Below, piece by piece: positions 42,067-48,585 of a DNA stretch of 64,000 nt. The notes under the pieces are model-generated. The model was not told the DNA's origin. It did not search any database and was given only the letters and a program-made list of their open reading frames with translations. Position 1 is the stretch's first letter. Every line of letters begins with the position of its first letter. A program made the translations under genes and the position numbers. Source of the stretch: Burkholderia glumae LMG 2196 = ATCC 33617 (GTDB taxonomy: Bacteria; Pseudomonadota; Gammaproteobacteria; Burkholderiales; Burkholderiaceae). The stretch covers positions 3,162,001-3,226,000 of the forward strand of contig NZ_CP009435.1 of assembly GCF_000960995.1 (NCBI RefSeq), given 5' to 3'.

Positions 42067-43133
42067 GAGGCCTCCCGGTGGTATTTGTCCTCGAGGCACT
42101 TCGTGAAGCCGTCGGGCGAGATCAGGAAATCGATGTCGGCGAGGAACGGCGGCTGCCCGGGCCTGGGCTTGGCTTTCCCGGTCAGGAAGTCCGAATCGGC
42201 GCAAACGCGGAAGAACCGGCACCAGGCCTGCATGCCCGCCTCGACGGTCGAGTAGCCGAACGGCTTGCAGGTGAGCGTGGCGGCCTCGCGCCAGCGCGCG
42301 GCGATCGCCCGGCGCCGCTTGGCGTTGAGCAGCCGCACCCTGGGATTCAGCGGCATCAGCTCGTGATACGCCTCGACGATCCGCTCGACGGGGCACGGCA
42401 GTTCCGCCGGCTTGCGACGTGCCCCCTTGCCGCCAGCGTCAGCGTCGCTGTCGCCATCGCCGAGCAGATCCCTGTTGGGGCCATCAGGTTCGGCAGCACC
42501 GGCCGGTCCGGCTGGCTCGGCAGCGACCGGGGTGGCCGGCGTCGCGTCAGCGGCGCTGGGCACAGGGGCGTTAGCCCCCGTCTTTTTCTCCTGCTCCTGC
42601 TCCTGCTCCTGATTCCCGATAGCCTTCGGGGAAGGCTTTCCGGAAGGCTTAGGCGATGGCTTGTCGAAAGTCTCATGGAAAGCCTTGGCGAAAGCCTCTC
42701 CACGCCCGCAGATATTGGCTCTCAGCGATTCGTATGCCTCGCGTTTCAAGTCGCATTCGGGGATCAACTCCCACTCCGAGCCCCACGACTTCACCACGTT
42801 CGGCGACTCGGGCAGGTTGCAGGCGATGGCCTTCGGGATCCACACGACCTTGGCTTTCCAGTCGGCTTTCGCCATGCCTTGCTGAAAGACTTCCCGGAAG
42901 GCTTCGTCGAAGGCTTCCTGATCCCAGTCCAGCTCTTCAGCCATCGCCGCGCGGCCGCTCCGAAAAATGCCGGGGATCGGGCCGGTGTGAGGCCCGGTCA
43001 GCAGGTAGACCCAGAGGCCCGCGCCGCACGGCGGAATCGGTGTCAGCTCGCGGAATTTCTCGTCGCCCCACATGCGCACCTGGATTTTCCGGAACCGCGC
43101 CTTTTTCTCGTCGGGCTTGGTCGGTTCACTCAT
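42063..43133 (-). CDS. Replication protein O-like / helicase-loader-like
   Basis: A 356-residue protein starting at ATG 43133. The N-terminal region contains RKIQVRMWGDEKFRELTPIP, then LWVYLLTGPHTGPIPGIFRS, which resembles phage replication-protein N-termini (winged helix). A low-complexity linker has KPSPKPSGKPSPK and a Gln-Glu stretch. The C-terminus is helix-rich and loader-like (VEAGMQAWCRFFRVCADSDF). It binds origin DNA and recruits the DnaB helicase in the operon. The linker DNA has an exact CTCCTG hexamer repeated four times (42588-42611), encoding the Glu-Gln run. Confidence 0.7.
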   Translation of the reverse strand: MSEPTKPDEKKARFRKIQVRMWGDEKFRELTPIPPCGAGLWVYLLTGPHTGPIPGIFRSGRAAMAEELDWDQEAFDEAFREVFQQGMAKADWKAKVVWIPKAIACNLPESPNVVKSWGSEWELIPECDLKREAYESLRANICGRGEAFAKAFHETFDKPSPKPSGKPSPKAIGNQEQEQEQEKKTGANAPVPSAADATPATPVAAEPAGPAGAAEPDGPNRDLLGDGDSDADAGGKGARRKPAELPCPVERIVEAYHELMPLNPRVRLLNAKRRRAIAARWREAATLTCKPFGYSTVEAGMQAWCRFFRVCADSDFLTGKAKPRPGQPPFLADIDFLISPDGFTKCLEDKYHREAS

Positions 43134-43371
43134 GACTTTGATTCCTGACTTCCATGCTGAAGGCGCGCAGCAGCGCCAGCGCGTCGCCGGCATACCAGCG
43201 CGCGACAGGCAGCGATTCAGCGTCGCAAATTCGGTGGAGCAGCTCCGATATATCGGCGAGCTGCGGGTGGTCGATCGGATACGCGGACCGCGTGCGCGCG
43301 AGCCGCTCGCTGCGCGCCGCGAGCTCGCGGTCGGTCGTCGACTCGGGGAGTGGTGCGGGCCGGCGTTTCAT
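43126..43371 (-). CDS. Small phage protein of the replication operon
   Basis: An 81-residue protein with a basic N-terminus (MKRRPAPLPESTTDRELAA) and a helical remainder (ELLHRICDAESLPVARWYAG). Overlaps the loader-like gene by eight bases and starts nine bases after the CII-like stop. Function unknown; it sits between regulator and replication gene. Confidence 0.6.
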   Translation of the reverse strand: MKRRPAPLPESTTDRELAARSERLARTRSAYPIDHPQLADISELLHRICDAESLPVARWYAGDALALLRAFSMEVRNQSHE

Positions 43372-43380
43372 GGCGACCGG

Positions 43381-43764
43381 CTACCCCTGGGGGCCTTGCA
43401 TGCGGTCGAGCATCCGCAGCGCGTTCGACAGCGTCGATGTCGCTCGCTCGATGACCGTGGTGATACGGTTCACTTCCTCGGCTTTGTTCGCCGGCTTCGC
43501 CTCGAAGCCGATCTCCAGCGCGAACCATTGGAACGGGGCGAAGTAGCCCGCGTCGCGTGCCAGCCGGAAGACCATCATCGTCTGGGACAGGTCGAGCTTT
43601 TCCGAGCGCGCGGGATTGAGGCAATCGAGCAACAGGCGTGCGGCCGTGTCGGTGGACTTGTCCGGCCAAAGCATCGGACCGATCTTCTTCGCACCGCCCA
43701 AGGCTTGTACGGCGGCCTTGAGCGCGTCTTCCGGTCCTTCGTAAAACGGGATGTCGAGCTGCAT
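43381..43764 (-). CDS. CII-like phage regulatory protein
   Basis: A 127-residue protein of a CII-type pattern: YEGPEDALKAAVQALGGAKK, then IGPMLWPDKSTDTAARLLLD, with a HTH around DAARL (recognition part). The SQTMMVFRLARDAGYFAPFQ region follows. It is the first gene of the leftward replication unit after the immunity region, as cII is in lambda. It may activate repressor or integrase promoters. GGGGA lies before the ATG. Confidence 0.75.
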   Translation of the reverse strand: MQLDIPFYEGPEDALKAAVQALGGAKKIGPMLWPDKSTDTAARLLLDCLNPARSEKLDLSQTMMVFRLARDAGYFAPFQWFALEIGFEAKPANKAEEVNRITTVIERATSTLSNALRMLDRMQGPQG

Positions 43765-43906
43765 TTCCGAGGTTCCCCGAAAAATTCGGACGCGTTCGGA
43801 AAGACACCGTCCGGCGGAAAAAATAGAGTTCGGTCATGGACACGAACTCTCTTCTCACCCCTCACTGCGGCCGGCCGCACAACACGCGTGCAACCGGATC
43901 AGGCGT

Positions 43907-43932
43907 AAAAAAGCCCAGCCCGGAGGCTGGGC
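43907..43932 (-). terminator. Terminator between immunity genes and replication operon
   Basis: An 8-bp perfect stem (43913-43920 with 43925-43932) around four bases, followed by six T on the minus strand. Its place corresponds to lambda tR1, after the Cro-like unit and before the CII-like gene. Leftward early transcription would need antitermination or read-through to reach the replication operon. Confidence 0.85.
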
Positions 43933-44040
43933 GAAACCACACTGCACGGGGGTTTGCAGGTGGAGACCACTGGGTGCGAACCGCCGTCGTGCCAGAATCG
44001 AGGTATCTCACCTCCTCAACCCTTTTCCGACGGGGTTCGC

Positions 44041-44334
44041 ATGACCTTTCAATTCATCTGCGATGCGATTGCCAATCGGCACCTGCTCCGGTTTCACGAT
44101 CGCTTCGGCCATACCCGCCTCGTCGAGCCTCACCTTTACGGGGCGCGCGGCGGAGACGGTGTGGTGATCTGCTATCAAATCGACGGTGGGCACCGAGCAG
44201 CGCACGAAGAACTATGGAAGTGCCTGCCAGCCACGGGATTCGGTATCCCCGCTGGGAAGCCAAGTTCCTTTCGCCCAAGATCGATCCCCGAACACTTGCG
44301 AAGCAGTATTTCCACCACCTACGCTCAAACTTGA
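44041..44334 (+). CDS. WYL-domain-like small protein
   Basis: A 97-residue protein. The segment LLRFHDRFGHTRLVEPHLYG, then VICYQIDGG, closely follows the strand order of a WYL domain (hydrophobic strand, VEPH, LYG, then a second strand), a ligand-binding module of regulators that bind nucleic acid. No HTH is fused to it. It is read towards the repressor and lies entirely antisense to an opposing open frame at 44054-44560. The ribosome binding site is weak. Confidence 0.55.
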   Translation: MTFQFICDAIANRHLLRFHDRFGHTRLVEPHLYGARGGDGVVICYQIDGGHRAAHEELWKCLPATGFGIPAGKPSSFRPRSIPEHLRSSISTTYAQT

Positions 44335-44560
44335 AACGGGCACTGCAGTTGCAGGGATGCGGCATATCGAAGCCCCAGATATGCCGATGGACGTCGCACA
44401 ACAGGTCATGCCCATGGCTGTCCAGCCGCAATTTGCGAAGCCTCACGCATGCTGCGCACGGACACGGCGCCTTCCCCTCGTACTCGGCGGCAAACCGCAC
44501 AGACCAGTGCAGCCGCAAGTCGATGAAGTCGGCAACACGCCGCGCAAACCAATGCTTCAT
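44054..44560 (-). CDS. Open frame downstream of Cro-like gene, antisense to WYL-like gene
   Basis: A 168-residue frame whose ATG follows the Cro-like stop by one base, with GAAGGGGG upstream, a good coupled site. The N-terminal part (FARRVADFIDLRLHWSVRFA) and a Cys/His-rich middle (CPCAACVRLRKL, HPCNC) look protein-like. The last 90 residues are antisense to the WYL-like gene and Arg-rich, as expected of a shadow frame. The real product might be N-terminal only, or the frame may be a chance one. Confidence 0.35.
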   Translation of the reverse strand: MKHWFARRVADFIDLRLHWSVRFAAEYEGKAPCPCAACVRLRKLRLDSHGHDLLCDVHRHIWGFDMPHPCNCSARFKFERRWWKYCFASVRGSILGERNLASQRGYRIPWLAGTSIVLRALLGAHRRFDSRSPHRLRRAPRKGEARRGGYGRSDRETGAGADWQSHRR

Positions 44561-44561
44561 C

Positions 44562-44798
44562 TCATCCCCCTTCGGCCTGGGCCGGCTCGGCCAAGGGCGG
44601 ATCGGAGTAGATCTGGTCCAGCGTCCAGGTCGCGCCCAGCGAGCCGGCGTACACGATCATTCGCCGCGCGGTTTCGATAACCGGATCGCAAAGCTGCCGT
44701 TCGTACTGGGACAGGGCGGATTGAGTCACGCCAATCTGCTCGGCCATTTCGGCCTGGGAGAGGCTGAGACTCTTGCGAAGGTGGCGGATGTTGTTCAT
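44562..44798 (-). CDS. Cro-like XRE-family regulator
   Basis: A 78-residue HTH protein: NNIRHLRKSLSLSQAEMAEQ, then IGVTQSALSQYERQLCDPVI, a classic XRE fold. It is the first gene transcribed leftward from the early promoter at 44805-44833. The -10 TAATAT ends seven bases before the ATG, so the mRNA probably starts at or next to the start codon; the gene has no ribosome binding site. It would bind the operators in its own promoter region, as Cro does. Which protein occupies which operator cannot be read from sequence. Confidence 0.85.
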   Translation of the reverse strand: MNNIRHLRKSLSLSQAEMAEQIGVTQSALSQYERQLCDPVIETARRMIVYAGSLGATWTLDQIYSDPPLAEPAQAEGG

Positions 44799-44800
44799 GG

Positions 44801-44846
44801 CCGAATATTAGAACTTCTTCTTTTCATGGTCAAGAGAAGTTCTAAT
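44801..44846 (-). promoter_or_regulatory. Leftward early promoter with two operators
   Basis: On the minus strand TTGACC (44833-44828), a 17-base spacer and TAATAT (44810-44805) form a strong promoter for the Cro-like gene. AGAACTTCT at 44810-44818 and AGAAGTTCT at 44835-44843, with centres 25 bp apart, are operators overlapping the -10 and lying just upstream of the -35. The same arrangement recurs at 46381-46426. A weaker rightward promoter (TTCTAA at 44840-44845, 17-base spacer, TATTAG at 44863-44868) could serve the repressor gene and would be self-regulated through the distal operator. Confidence 0.8.
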
Positions 44847-44890
44847 GCTGTCGGCCAGCGGATATTAGTAGCCCTTTTTATGATTGCCGC

Positions 44891-45322
44891 ATGGCTACCG
44901 TAAAGAAACGACCTCTCACATCCGAAGAAATCGAAGAGTGCCGCCGCTTGGCCCAGGCTTGGGAGCGGCACAAGCAAGACAATCCGGGAGCGTCACAGAA
45001 CTGGTTGGGCCAAGTGACAGGACTTGGTGGTCAGAGCCTGATCTCGCAGTATTTCCGCGGCGTCATCCCGCTCAACGTCCGGGCTCTCCTGACGATCTGT
45101 AAGCACATCAACGCCGATCCTCAGGCAATCAGCCCGCGGCTCATGAGTCAGATCATGCCGGCCGGTCTGAAGGAAATCCTGGCCGACGTCCGTCCTGCAG
45201 CACGGGATGCGATTGAAGCTATTCTTCGTGCAGAACAGGCGGGCGAATCGGACGAAGTGTTTCGGCTGGTGCTTCGGCTGTTTCCGCCTCGCGATGAGGC
45301 AGGCGAACTCGAGCGATCATAG
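44891..45322 (+). CDS. CI-type repressor lacking the peptidase domain
   Basis: A 143-residue protein whose N-terminus parallels lambda CI: KKRPLTSEEIEECRRLAQAW corresponds to [20 protein letters not shown], and the HTH follows in GASQNWLGQVTGLGGQSLIS with a RGVIPLNVRALL helix pair. The C-terminal 60 residues are helical (PAARDAIEAILRAEQAGES) with no Ala-Gly cleavage site or Ser/Lys dyad of an S24 peptidase. It should thus not autocleave with RecA. No good ribosome binding site is visible. The last 104 bases are antisense to the SOS-linked gene at 45219-45593. Confidence 0.8.
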   Translation: MATVKKRPLTSEEIEECRRLAQAWERHKQDNPGASQNWLGQVTGLGGQSLISQYFRGVIPLNVRALLTICKHINADPQAISPRLMSQIMPAGLKEILADVRPAARDAIEAILRAEQAGESDEVFRLVLRLFPPRDEAGELERS

Positions 45323-45593
45323 CCGCGATCGCCACCTGTTTCTCCTCATCGGTAAGGGGTTCCAGCGAGGAATCCTTCGCCTTGAGGCGCCGAGTAACCA
45401 CGTATCCCGGTCCTGTAGAGCGCACCGTGAAAGCGGGATCCCCCACCAGGTGGGTCATCCAGCGGCCGTCCGGCAACGCGTGGTTCACAATCACAAGTTC
45501 CCCGACCAACAGGCGGTTCCAGGCAGAGGTAATACGAGCCAGGTCCCCCGGCTTGCAGCGCAAACTCCCACGCCCATCGCTGACCCGTCGCAT
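45219..45593 (-). CDS. Probable SOS-induced gene antisense to the repressor end
   Basis: A 124-residue protein with AGGAGGTGTC before ATG 45593, an excellent site. It begins LRCKPGDLARITSAWNRLL, VGELVIVNHALPDGRWMTHL, a beta-rich, SH3-like pattern seen in small phage proteins, and ends with SSLEPLTDEEKQVAIAAMI and an Arg/Glu/Pro-rich tail. A LexA box is 26 bp upstream. Its 3' end overlaps the repressor gene by 104 bases on the opposite strand. Anti-repression by the protein or by antisense RNA are both possible. Confidence 0.75.
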   Translation of the reverse strand: MRRVSDGRGSLRCKPGDLARITSAWNRLLVGELVIVNHALPDGRWMTHLVGDPAFTVRSTGPGYVVTRRLKAKDSSLEPLTDEEKQVAIAAMIARVRLPHREAETAEAPAETLRPIRPPVLHEE

Positions 45594-45610
45594 GACACCT
45601 CCTGTTGCTC

Positions 45611-45644
45611 GGCAAACAACTGTATATGTGAACAGTAGTTTGCC
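45611..45644 (-). promoter_or_regulatory. LexA box in a 34-bp palindrome
   Basis: CTGT at 45620-45623 and ACAG at 45632-45635 are separated by eight AT-rich bases (ATATGTGA), very close to the E. coli LexA consensus. The symmetry extends outward: GGCAAAC at 45611-45617 and GTTTGCC at 45638-45644 are exact reverse complements about the same centre. It lies upstream of the leftward gene at 45219-45593. Confidence 0.85.
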
Positions 45645-45730
45645 GCGTTTCGAAACCCGGTTCAACCGGATTCAGCACCGCAACATCGGTAAAAGGCTTG
45701 CGTGAGCCGCTCGTCCTCCAGCCCCGTTCG

Positions 45731-46270
45731 TCAGGGCAGACGCCCTTCTTTCACCCGCACATCGAGCACGGTTTTGTTGTCGGCCGCCAGATCACACTCG
45801 TATATGACTGGGGTGTAAGCGCCGAATCCGTTCTGGAATAAGGCCTTGTCGCCCACATACGTGATCACTCCGGCGGCCTGATCGGCCCAACGGAATCGGC
45901 TGAATTTCAGCTCGAAGGTTCGGTCAGTCCACTTGACGTCGTACTTAGCAAGTTTGGTGACTGGATTTTTACAGTACACGCTGGCGCCGACTATGCCCTT
46001 GTCGCCAAGGCACTGCAGATCGGTCTTGGCGCAGTCCGAAGCGCTTTCCTTCGTGCCTGACCTCTCCGCCGCTGCCGGCGGTGCTCCGCCCTCCTGCTTC
46101 GGCGCGGTCACCGCAAGGTAAGCAGCCACGCCGCACACGACGACAACTCCAGCCGTGATCCAGGCGGCCCGCTTCGAGAGATTTTTCTTGATCGGAGCGC
46201 CGCAGCGCACGCACGCGTCCGCCTTGTCGCTTATCTCTGCTCCGCACTCCCCACATTTCACCAGCGCCAT
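45731..46270 (-). CDS. Zinc-ribbon membrane protein
   Basis: A 179-residue protein. The N-terminus is a zinc ribbon (CGECGAEISDKADACVRCGA), followed by a transmembrane helix (AAWITAGVVVVCGVAAYLAV) and a periplasmic domain with further Cys (DCAKTDLQCLGDKG, VYCKNP, YECDL). Proteins of this layout are common in Burkholderia prophages and near repressor genes. It is read leftward, away from the rightward early promoter. A lysogenic role such as superinfection exclusion is likely but unproven. Confidence 0.75.
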   Translation of the reverse strand: MALVKCGECGAEISDKADACVRCGAPIKKNLSKRAAWITAGVVVVCGVAAYLAVTAPKQEGGAPPAAAERSGTKESASDCAKTDLQCLGDKGIVGASVYCKNPVTKLAKYDVKWTDRTFELKFSRFRWADQAAGVITYVGDKALFQNGFGAYTPVIYECDLAADNKTVLDVRVKEGRLP

Positions 46271-46380
46271 CCGGCCACCCCGTCGAGTTTCGTTGTCCAG
46301 GAAGCATACCGAACCGTCTATTTCAGGCCAACGCTGCGCCTTGTGCTGTCGATCGGCTGTTACAAATTTTCCTCGAAAAT

Positions 46381-46426
46381 ATTAGAAGTTCTCTTGCTTT
46401 GAAAAAGAAGAACTTCTAATATTCGG
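46381..46426 (+). promoter_or_regulatory. Rightward early promoter with two operators
   Basis: TTGCTT (46394-46399), a 17-base spacer and TAATAT (46417-46422) form a rightward promoter. AGAAGTTCT at 46384-46392 and AGAACTTCT at 46409-46417, centres 25 bp apart, occupy the same positions relative to -35 and -10 as at the leftward promoter. The 18-mer CCGAATATTAGAASTTCT is conserved between 44801-44818 and the complement of 46409-46426. This promoter should drive the recombination operon from 46997 on. Confidence 0.8.
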
Positions 46427-46996
46427 TCCATCGCAGCACACAACACGCTGCACGGCGGAAGCCGGCGATCTTTGACAACTTGGGGATTCGAGAGAGGGCG
46501 TGGCGGTGCTGGCGAGTTGCTGGCTCAGTTCGCCTGCTCTGTTAGGAGGCGCGGCCCGGCGCGAACCGGGCCGCAAATCCTAGGTCACGACGGTCCAGAC
46601 GATCAGGAACAGGTACCAGAGGCACTTGGCCAGATCGACCTTAACGTCCACCTTCACAGTTACTTTCACCATGTGTTGCGCACCGGAGAAAGCCTGTGGC
46701 CACAGGCGTTAAGCCCGTTGAGTACTTGTAGCGCGCCCTAGCTGGCGCGTGCGAGTGGCTGCCTAGGATGACCACCCGCCCGACAAGTTGCTGTCGGTCG
46801 GCTCGGCGCGGGTCGGTACACCGGATTTGATACCGGCTCCGACACTGGCGTCACCTTCGGCGTCTTGCCAGACGCCGTGCTGGCGATGCAATACGCCAGC
46901 GCGCCGAGCATAGCAGAACCGTTCGCGCCCTCCCTCAAACCCCAAGTGTCGAGATCGCCTGTCTTCCGATTCGCTTTAGAAATCGAGGAGTCAGAC
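46427..46996. other. Long early leader with hairpins
   Basis: About 570 bases lie between the rightward promoter and the first convincing rightward gene. Visible structures are a 9-bp stem (46551-46559 with 46566-46574), a 16-bp perfect palindrome GCCTGTGGCCACAGGC at 46692-46707, and a 6-bp hairpin GGCGTC/GACGCC at 46859-46876. Apart from the small minus-strand frame listed separately, I see no supported gene. The region could hold antitermination signals for the long rightward operon. Confidence 0.55.
46580..46672 (-). CDS. Possible 30-residue membrane peptide
   Basis: A minus-strand frame with alternating hydrophobic/charged start (MVKVTVKVDVKVDLAK) and a short transmembrane helix (CLWYLFLIVWTVVT). 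The composition is protein-like, not random GC. The ribosome binding site is weak. A hairpin (46551-46574) lies just downstream. It may be a small lysogenic membrane peptide or a chance frame. Confidence 0.4.
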   Translation of the reverse strand: MVKVTVKVDVKVDLAKCLWYLFLIVWTVVT

Positions 46997-47311
46997 GTGA
47001 TCAAGAACAGCAAGCAATCGTGGGAAGCAGGCTCGACCGTGAAGGTCGGTTTCCTGTCGCTGACCGTGAAGGCGGTCGTGCCGACGCCCGGCGACCACGC
47101 GCCGGACGCCTACATCCTCGTCAACGCTGCGGGCACGCAGCTCTACAAGTTCGTTCCCCACAACGGCGTCGAGAAGGTCACGCCGCTCGAAGCGCGCGAG
47201 CTGCTCGACGCAGCGCACGTTGCTGCGGAGCGCGAAGCGGCGCGCGCGATCGCGCGCTCGAAGCAGACGGTGGCCGACATGGCCGCGATCAACAAGCTGG
47301 TTTTCGCCTGA
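46997..47311 (+). CDS. First rightward early protein, unknown
   Basis: A 104-residue protein from GTG 46997, chosen because GAGGAG lies seven bases upstream. It starts IKNSKQSWEAGSTVKVGFLS, continues with a strand (LTVKAVVPTPGDHAPDAYIL) and Tyr/Phe-rich turn (QLYKFVPHNGVEKVT), and ends with a long helix (AAEREAARAIARSKQ). Small proteins with this layout open the early operon of many Burkholderia phages. Unknown function. Confidence 0.75.
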   Translation: MIKNSKQSWEAGSTVKVGFLSLTVKAVVPTPGDHAPDAYILVNAAGTQLYKFVPHNGVEKVTPLEARELLDAAHVAAEREAARAIARSKQTVADMAAINKLVFA

Positions 47312-47318
47312 GCCCGTG

Positions 47319-47438
47319 ATGACCTCGGACTGGTTCATTGCCGGCTTGGTCATCGTCGGGACGATCGTCGGCTTCGTTGTACTCGGCCTGATTGGTGGCA
47401 TCAAGGGCAAGCAGGACGACAACAAAGACCACAACTGA
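47319..47438 (+). CDS. Small membrane protein (39 residues)
   Basis: ATG 47319 lies seven bases after the upstream stop. The product is a single transmembrane helix (WFIAGLVIVGTIVGFVVLGL) with a Gly-rich end and a charged tail (KGKQDDNKDHN). It is probably inserted in the inner membrane. Function unknown; small early membrane proteins may protect the lysogen or modulate host functions. Confidence 0.65.
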   Translation: MTSDWFIAGLVIVGTIVGFVVLGLIGGIKGKQDDNKDHN

Positions 47439-47557
47439 TTCGCGTGCCGCTCGGCACGAAGGCTCTCAGCTCCAGGCACGGCCCTCGGAAATGGCCTGGA
47501 GTTTTTCGGCGAGGCGGCCGGTAAGGCGCCTCCCACTTTTCGGATCTGGGGATAGCG

Positions 47558-47821
47558 ATGCACACGGACCTCATGTCGGACCTGAAGCAAGAGTACGCCG
47601 TCGCCCGCGAGCACGGCGAGCGCAAGGCGATGGATCAACTGGCGCGCGGCATCAGCTACGCGGCGGCCGGCGAGCTCACCCTGGCGCGCGAGATCGCGCT
47701 CTACCACCGGGGCTGGCACGACGAGATGTTCGACCGGCCCGCGCCGTACGCCGAGCCGGAGCTGCATTACCTCGCGGGGCGCCTCGACGCACGCCGTCAG
47801 CGCGCCGCCGCCACGCATTAA
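47558..47821 (+). CDS. Small early phage protein
   Basis: An 87-residue helical protein (LMSDLKQEYAVAREHGERKA, MDQLARGISYAAAGELTLAR) with a GGGGATA before the ATG. The C-terminus ends with LHYLAGRLDARRQRA. Unknown family, shared style with other Burkholderia early proteins. Confidence 0.65.
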   Translation: MHTDLMSDLKQEYAVAREHGERKAMDQLARGISYAAAGELTLAREIALYHRGWHDEMFDRPAPYAEPELHYLAGRLDARRQRAAATH

Positions 47822-47905
47822 CCGCTGGGCGTCGCGGCGAATGCGCCGCGGGTCGAACTCCGGGCCTTCAGCAAGCCCGCTTCGAAATCACCACGAGAGG
47901 TAGAC

Positions 47906-48208
47906 ATGCAAGCCACGGCAACCGCAGCAGTGTCCACGGCCCCCATCGCCGTGAAGGAAGTCGAATCGTCGCAGATCTTCGCGATCGGCCATGACGCCGC
48001 AACGAACACGCTGGCGATCCGCTTCCGCAGCTACAAAACGAACGGCCCGACGTCGCTCTACCACTACGCGAACGTGCCGGCCGCCTTGTTCGCCGAGTTC
48101 GCGTCGGCCGAGTCGATCGGCACGTACTTCAGCCAGAACATCAAGCCGTACGACAAGAAGTACCCGTACGTGCAGATCGAGAAGATGCCGGCGACCGCGC
48201 CGGCGTAA
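47906..48208 (+). CDS. KTSC domain protein
   Basis: A 100-residue protein with the KTSC-type pattern: VESSQIFAIGHDAATNTLAI, RFRSYKTNGPTSLYHYANVP, then FAEFASAESIGTYFSQNIKP. KTSC is a small domain named for a lysine-tRNA-synthetase C-terminal region and is common in phages. It may bind nucleic acid. AGAGGTAGAC precedes the ATG. In the rightward early unit. Confidence 0.85.
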   Translation: MQATATAAVSTAPIAVKEVESSQIFAIGHDAATNTLAIRFRSYKTNGPTSLYHYANVPAALFAEFASAESIGTYFSQNIKPYDKKYPYVQIEKMPATAPA

Positions 48209-48585
48209 CGCAACCCCCGGAGGGCCGCACGCCGCAGAAGTTTGCGGCGGCCGCATCAAGCGCGAGAGCTGCGCGACATGCGGTTAGGCCCATAGCGCTG
48301 CAGGTCGGCTGAGCCTCCAGTCGGTTGGAAACACCCTGCTTCACCCCGCGGCGAGCGCGGGGCACCTGACTAGCAGTGGCGCGTCATGTGGCGCGTGGCT
48401 GGCGAGTCGCCGGACGCGAGTACCCGGCACCTTGATGGGAGCCCACTGCCGCAACAGACGACACGAGGTCTAGCTCGTGAGCGCGGTGAGCGGGCTAGAC
48501 AGCGGGCTCCCATCAGGAGTCAGAACACGACGCCGGCCAGGTCATCGCAGTCGGCGCCCACACAGGCGATTCACCGAGGTGCGAC
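48209..48585 (+). ncRNA. Candidate structured RNA in a gene-free stretch (core 48433-48515)
   Basis: No gene is supported in these 377 bases. TGATGGGAGCCC at 48433-48444 pairs perfectly with GGGCTCCCATCA at 48504-48515 (12 bp). Inside, GTCTAGC (48468-48474) pairs with GCTAGAC (48494-48500), while CACGAG/CTCGTG (48462-48467 and 48474-48479) offers an alternative hairpin. GTGGCGCGT is also repeated around 48376-48400. No T-run follows, so it is not a simple terminator. A structured leader or regulatory RNA is the best reading, with low certainty. Confidence 0.45.

Noticed and set aside
42588..42611. CRISPR-like repeat
   Set aside because: A simple hexanucleotide tandem repeat inside a coding region; no spaced repeats or cas genes anywhere in the window.
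46738..47013. Minus-strand frame with a lipoprotein-like start (MLGALAYC)
   Set aside because: No ribosome binding site at usable distance, no conserved pattern, and it overlaps the well-supported start of the rightward gene at 46997.
48141..48365. Minus-strand frame after the KTSC gene
   Set aside because: Antisense to the KTSC gene end, Ala/Arg/Ser-rich, no start signal.
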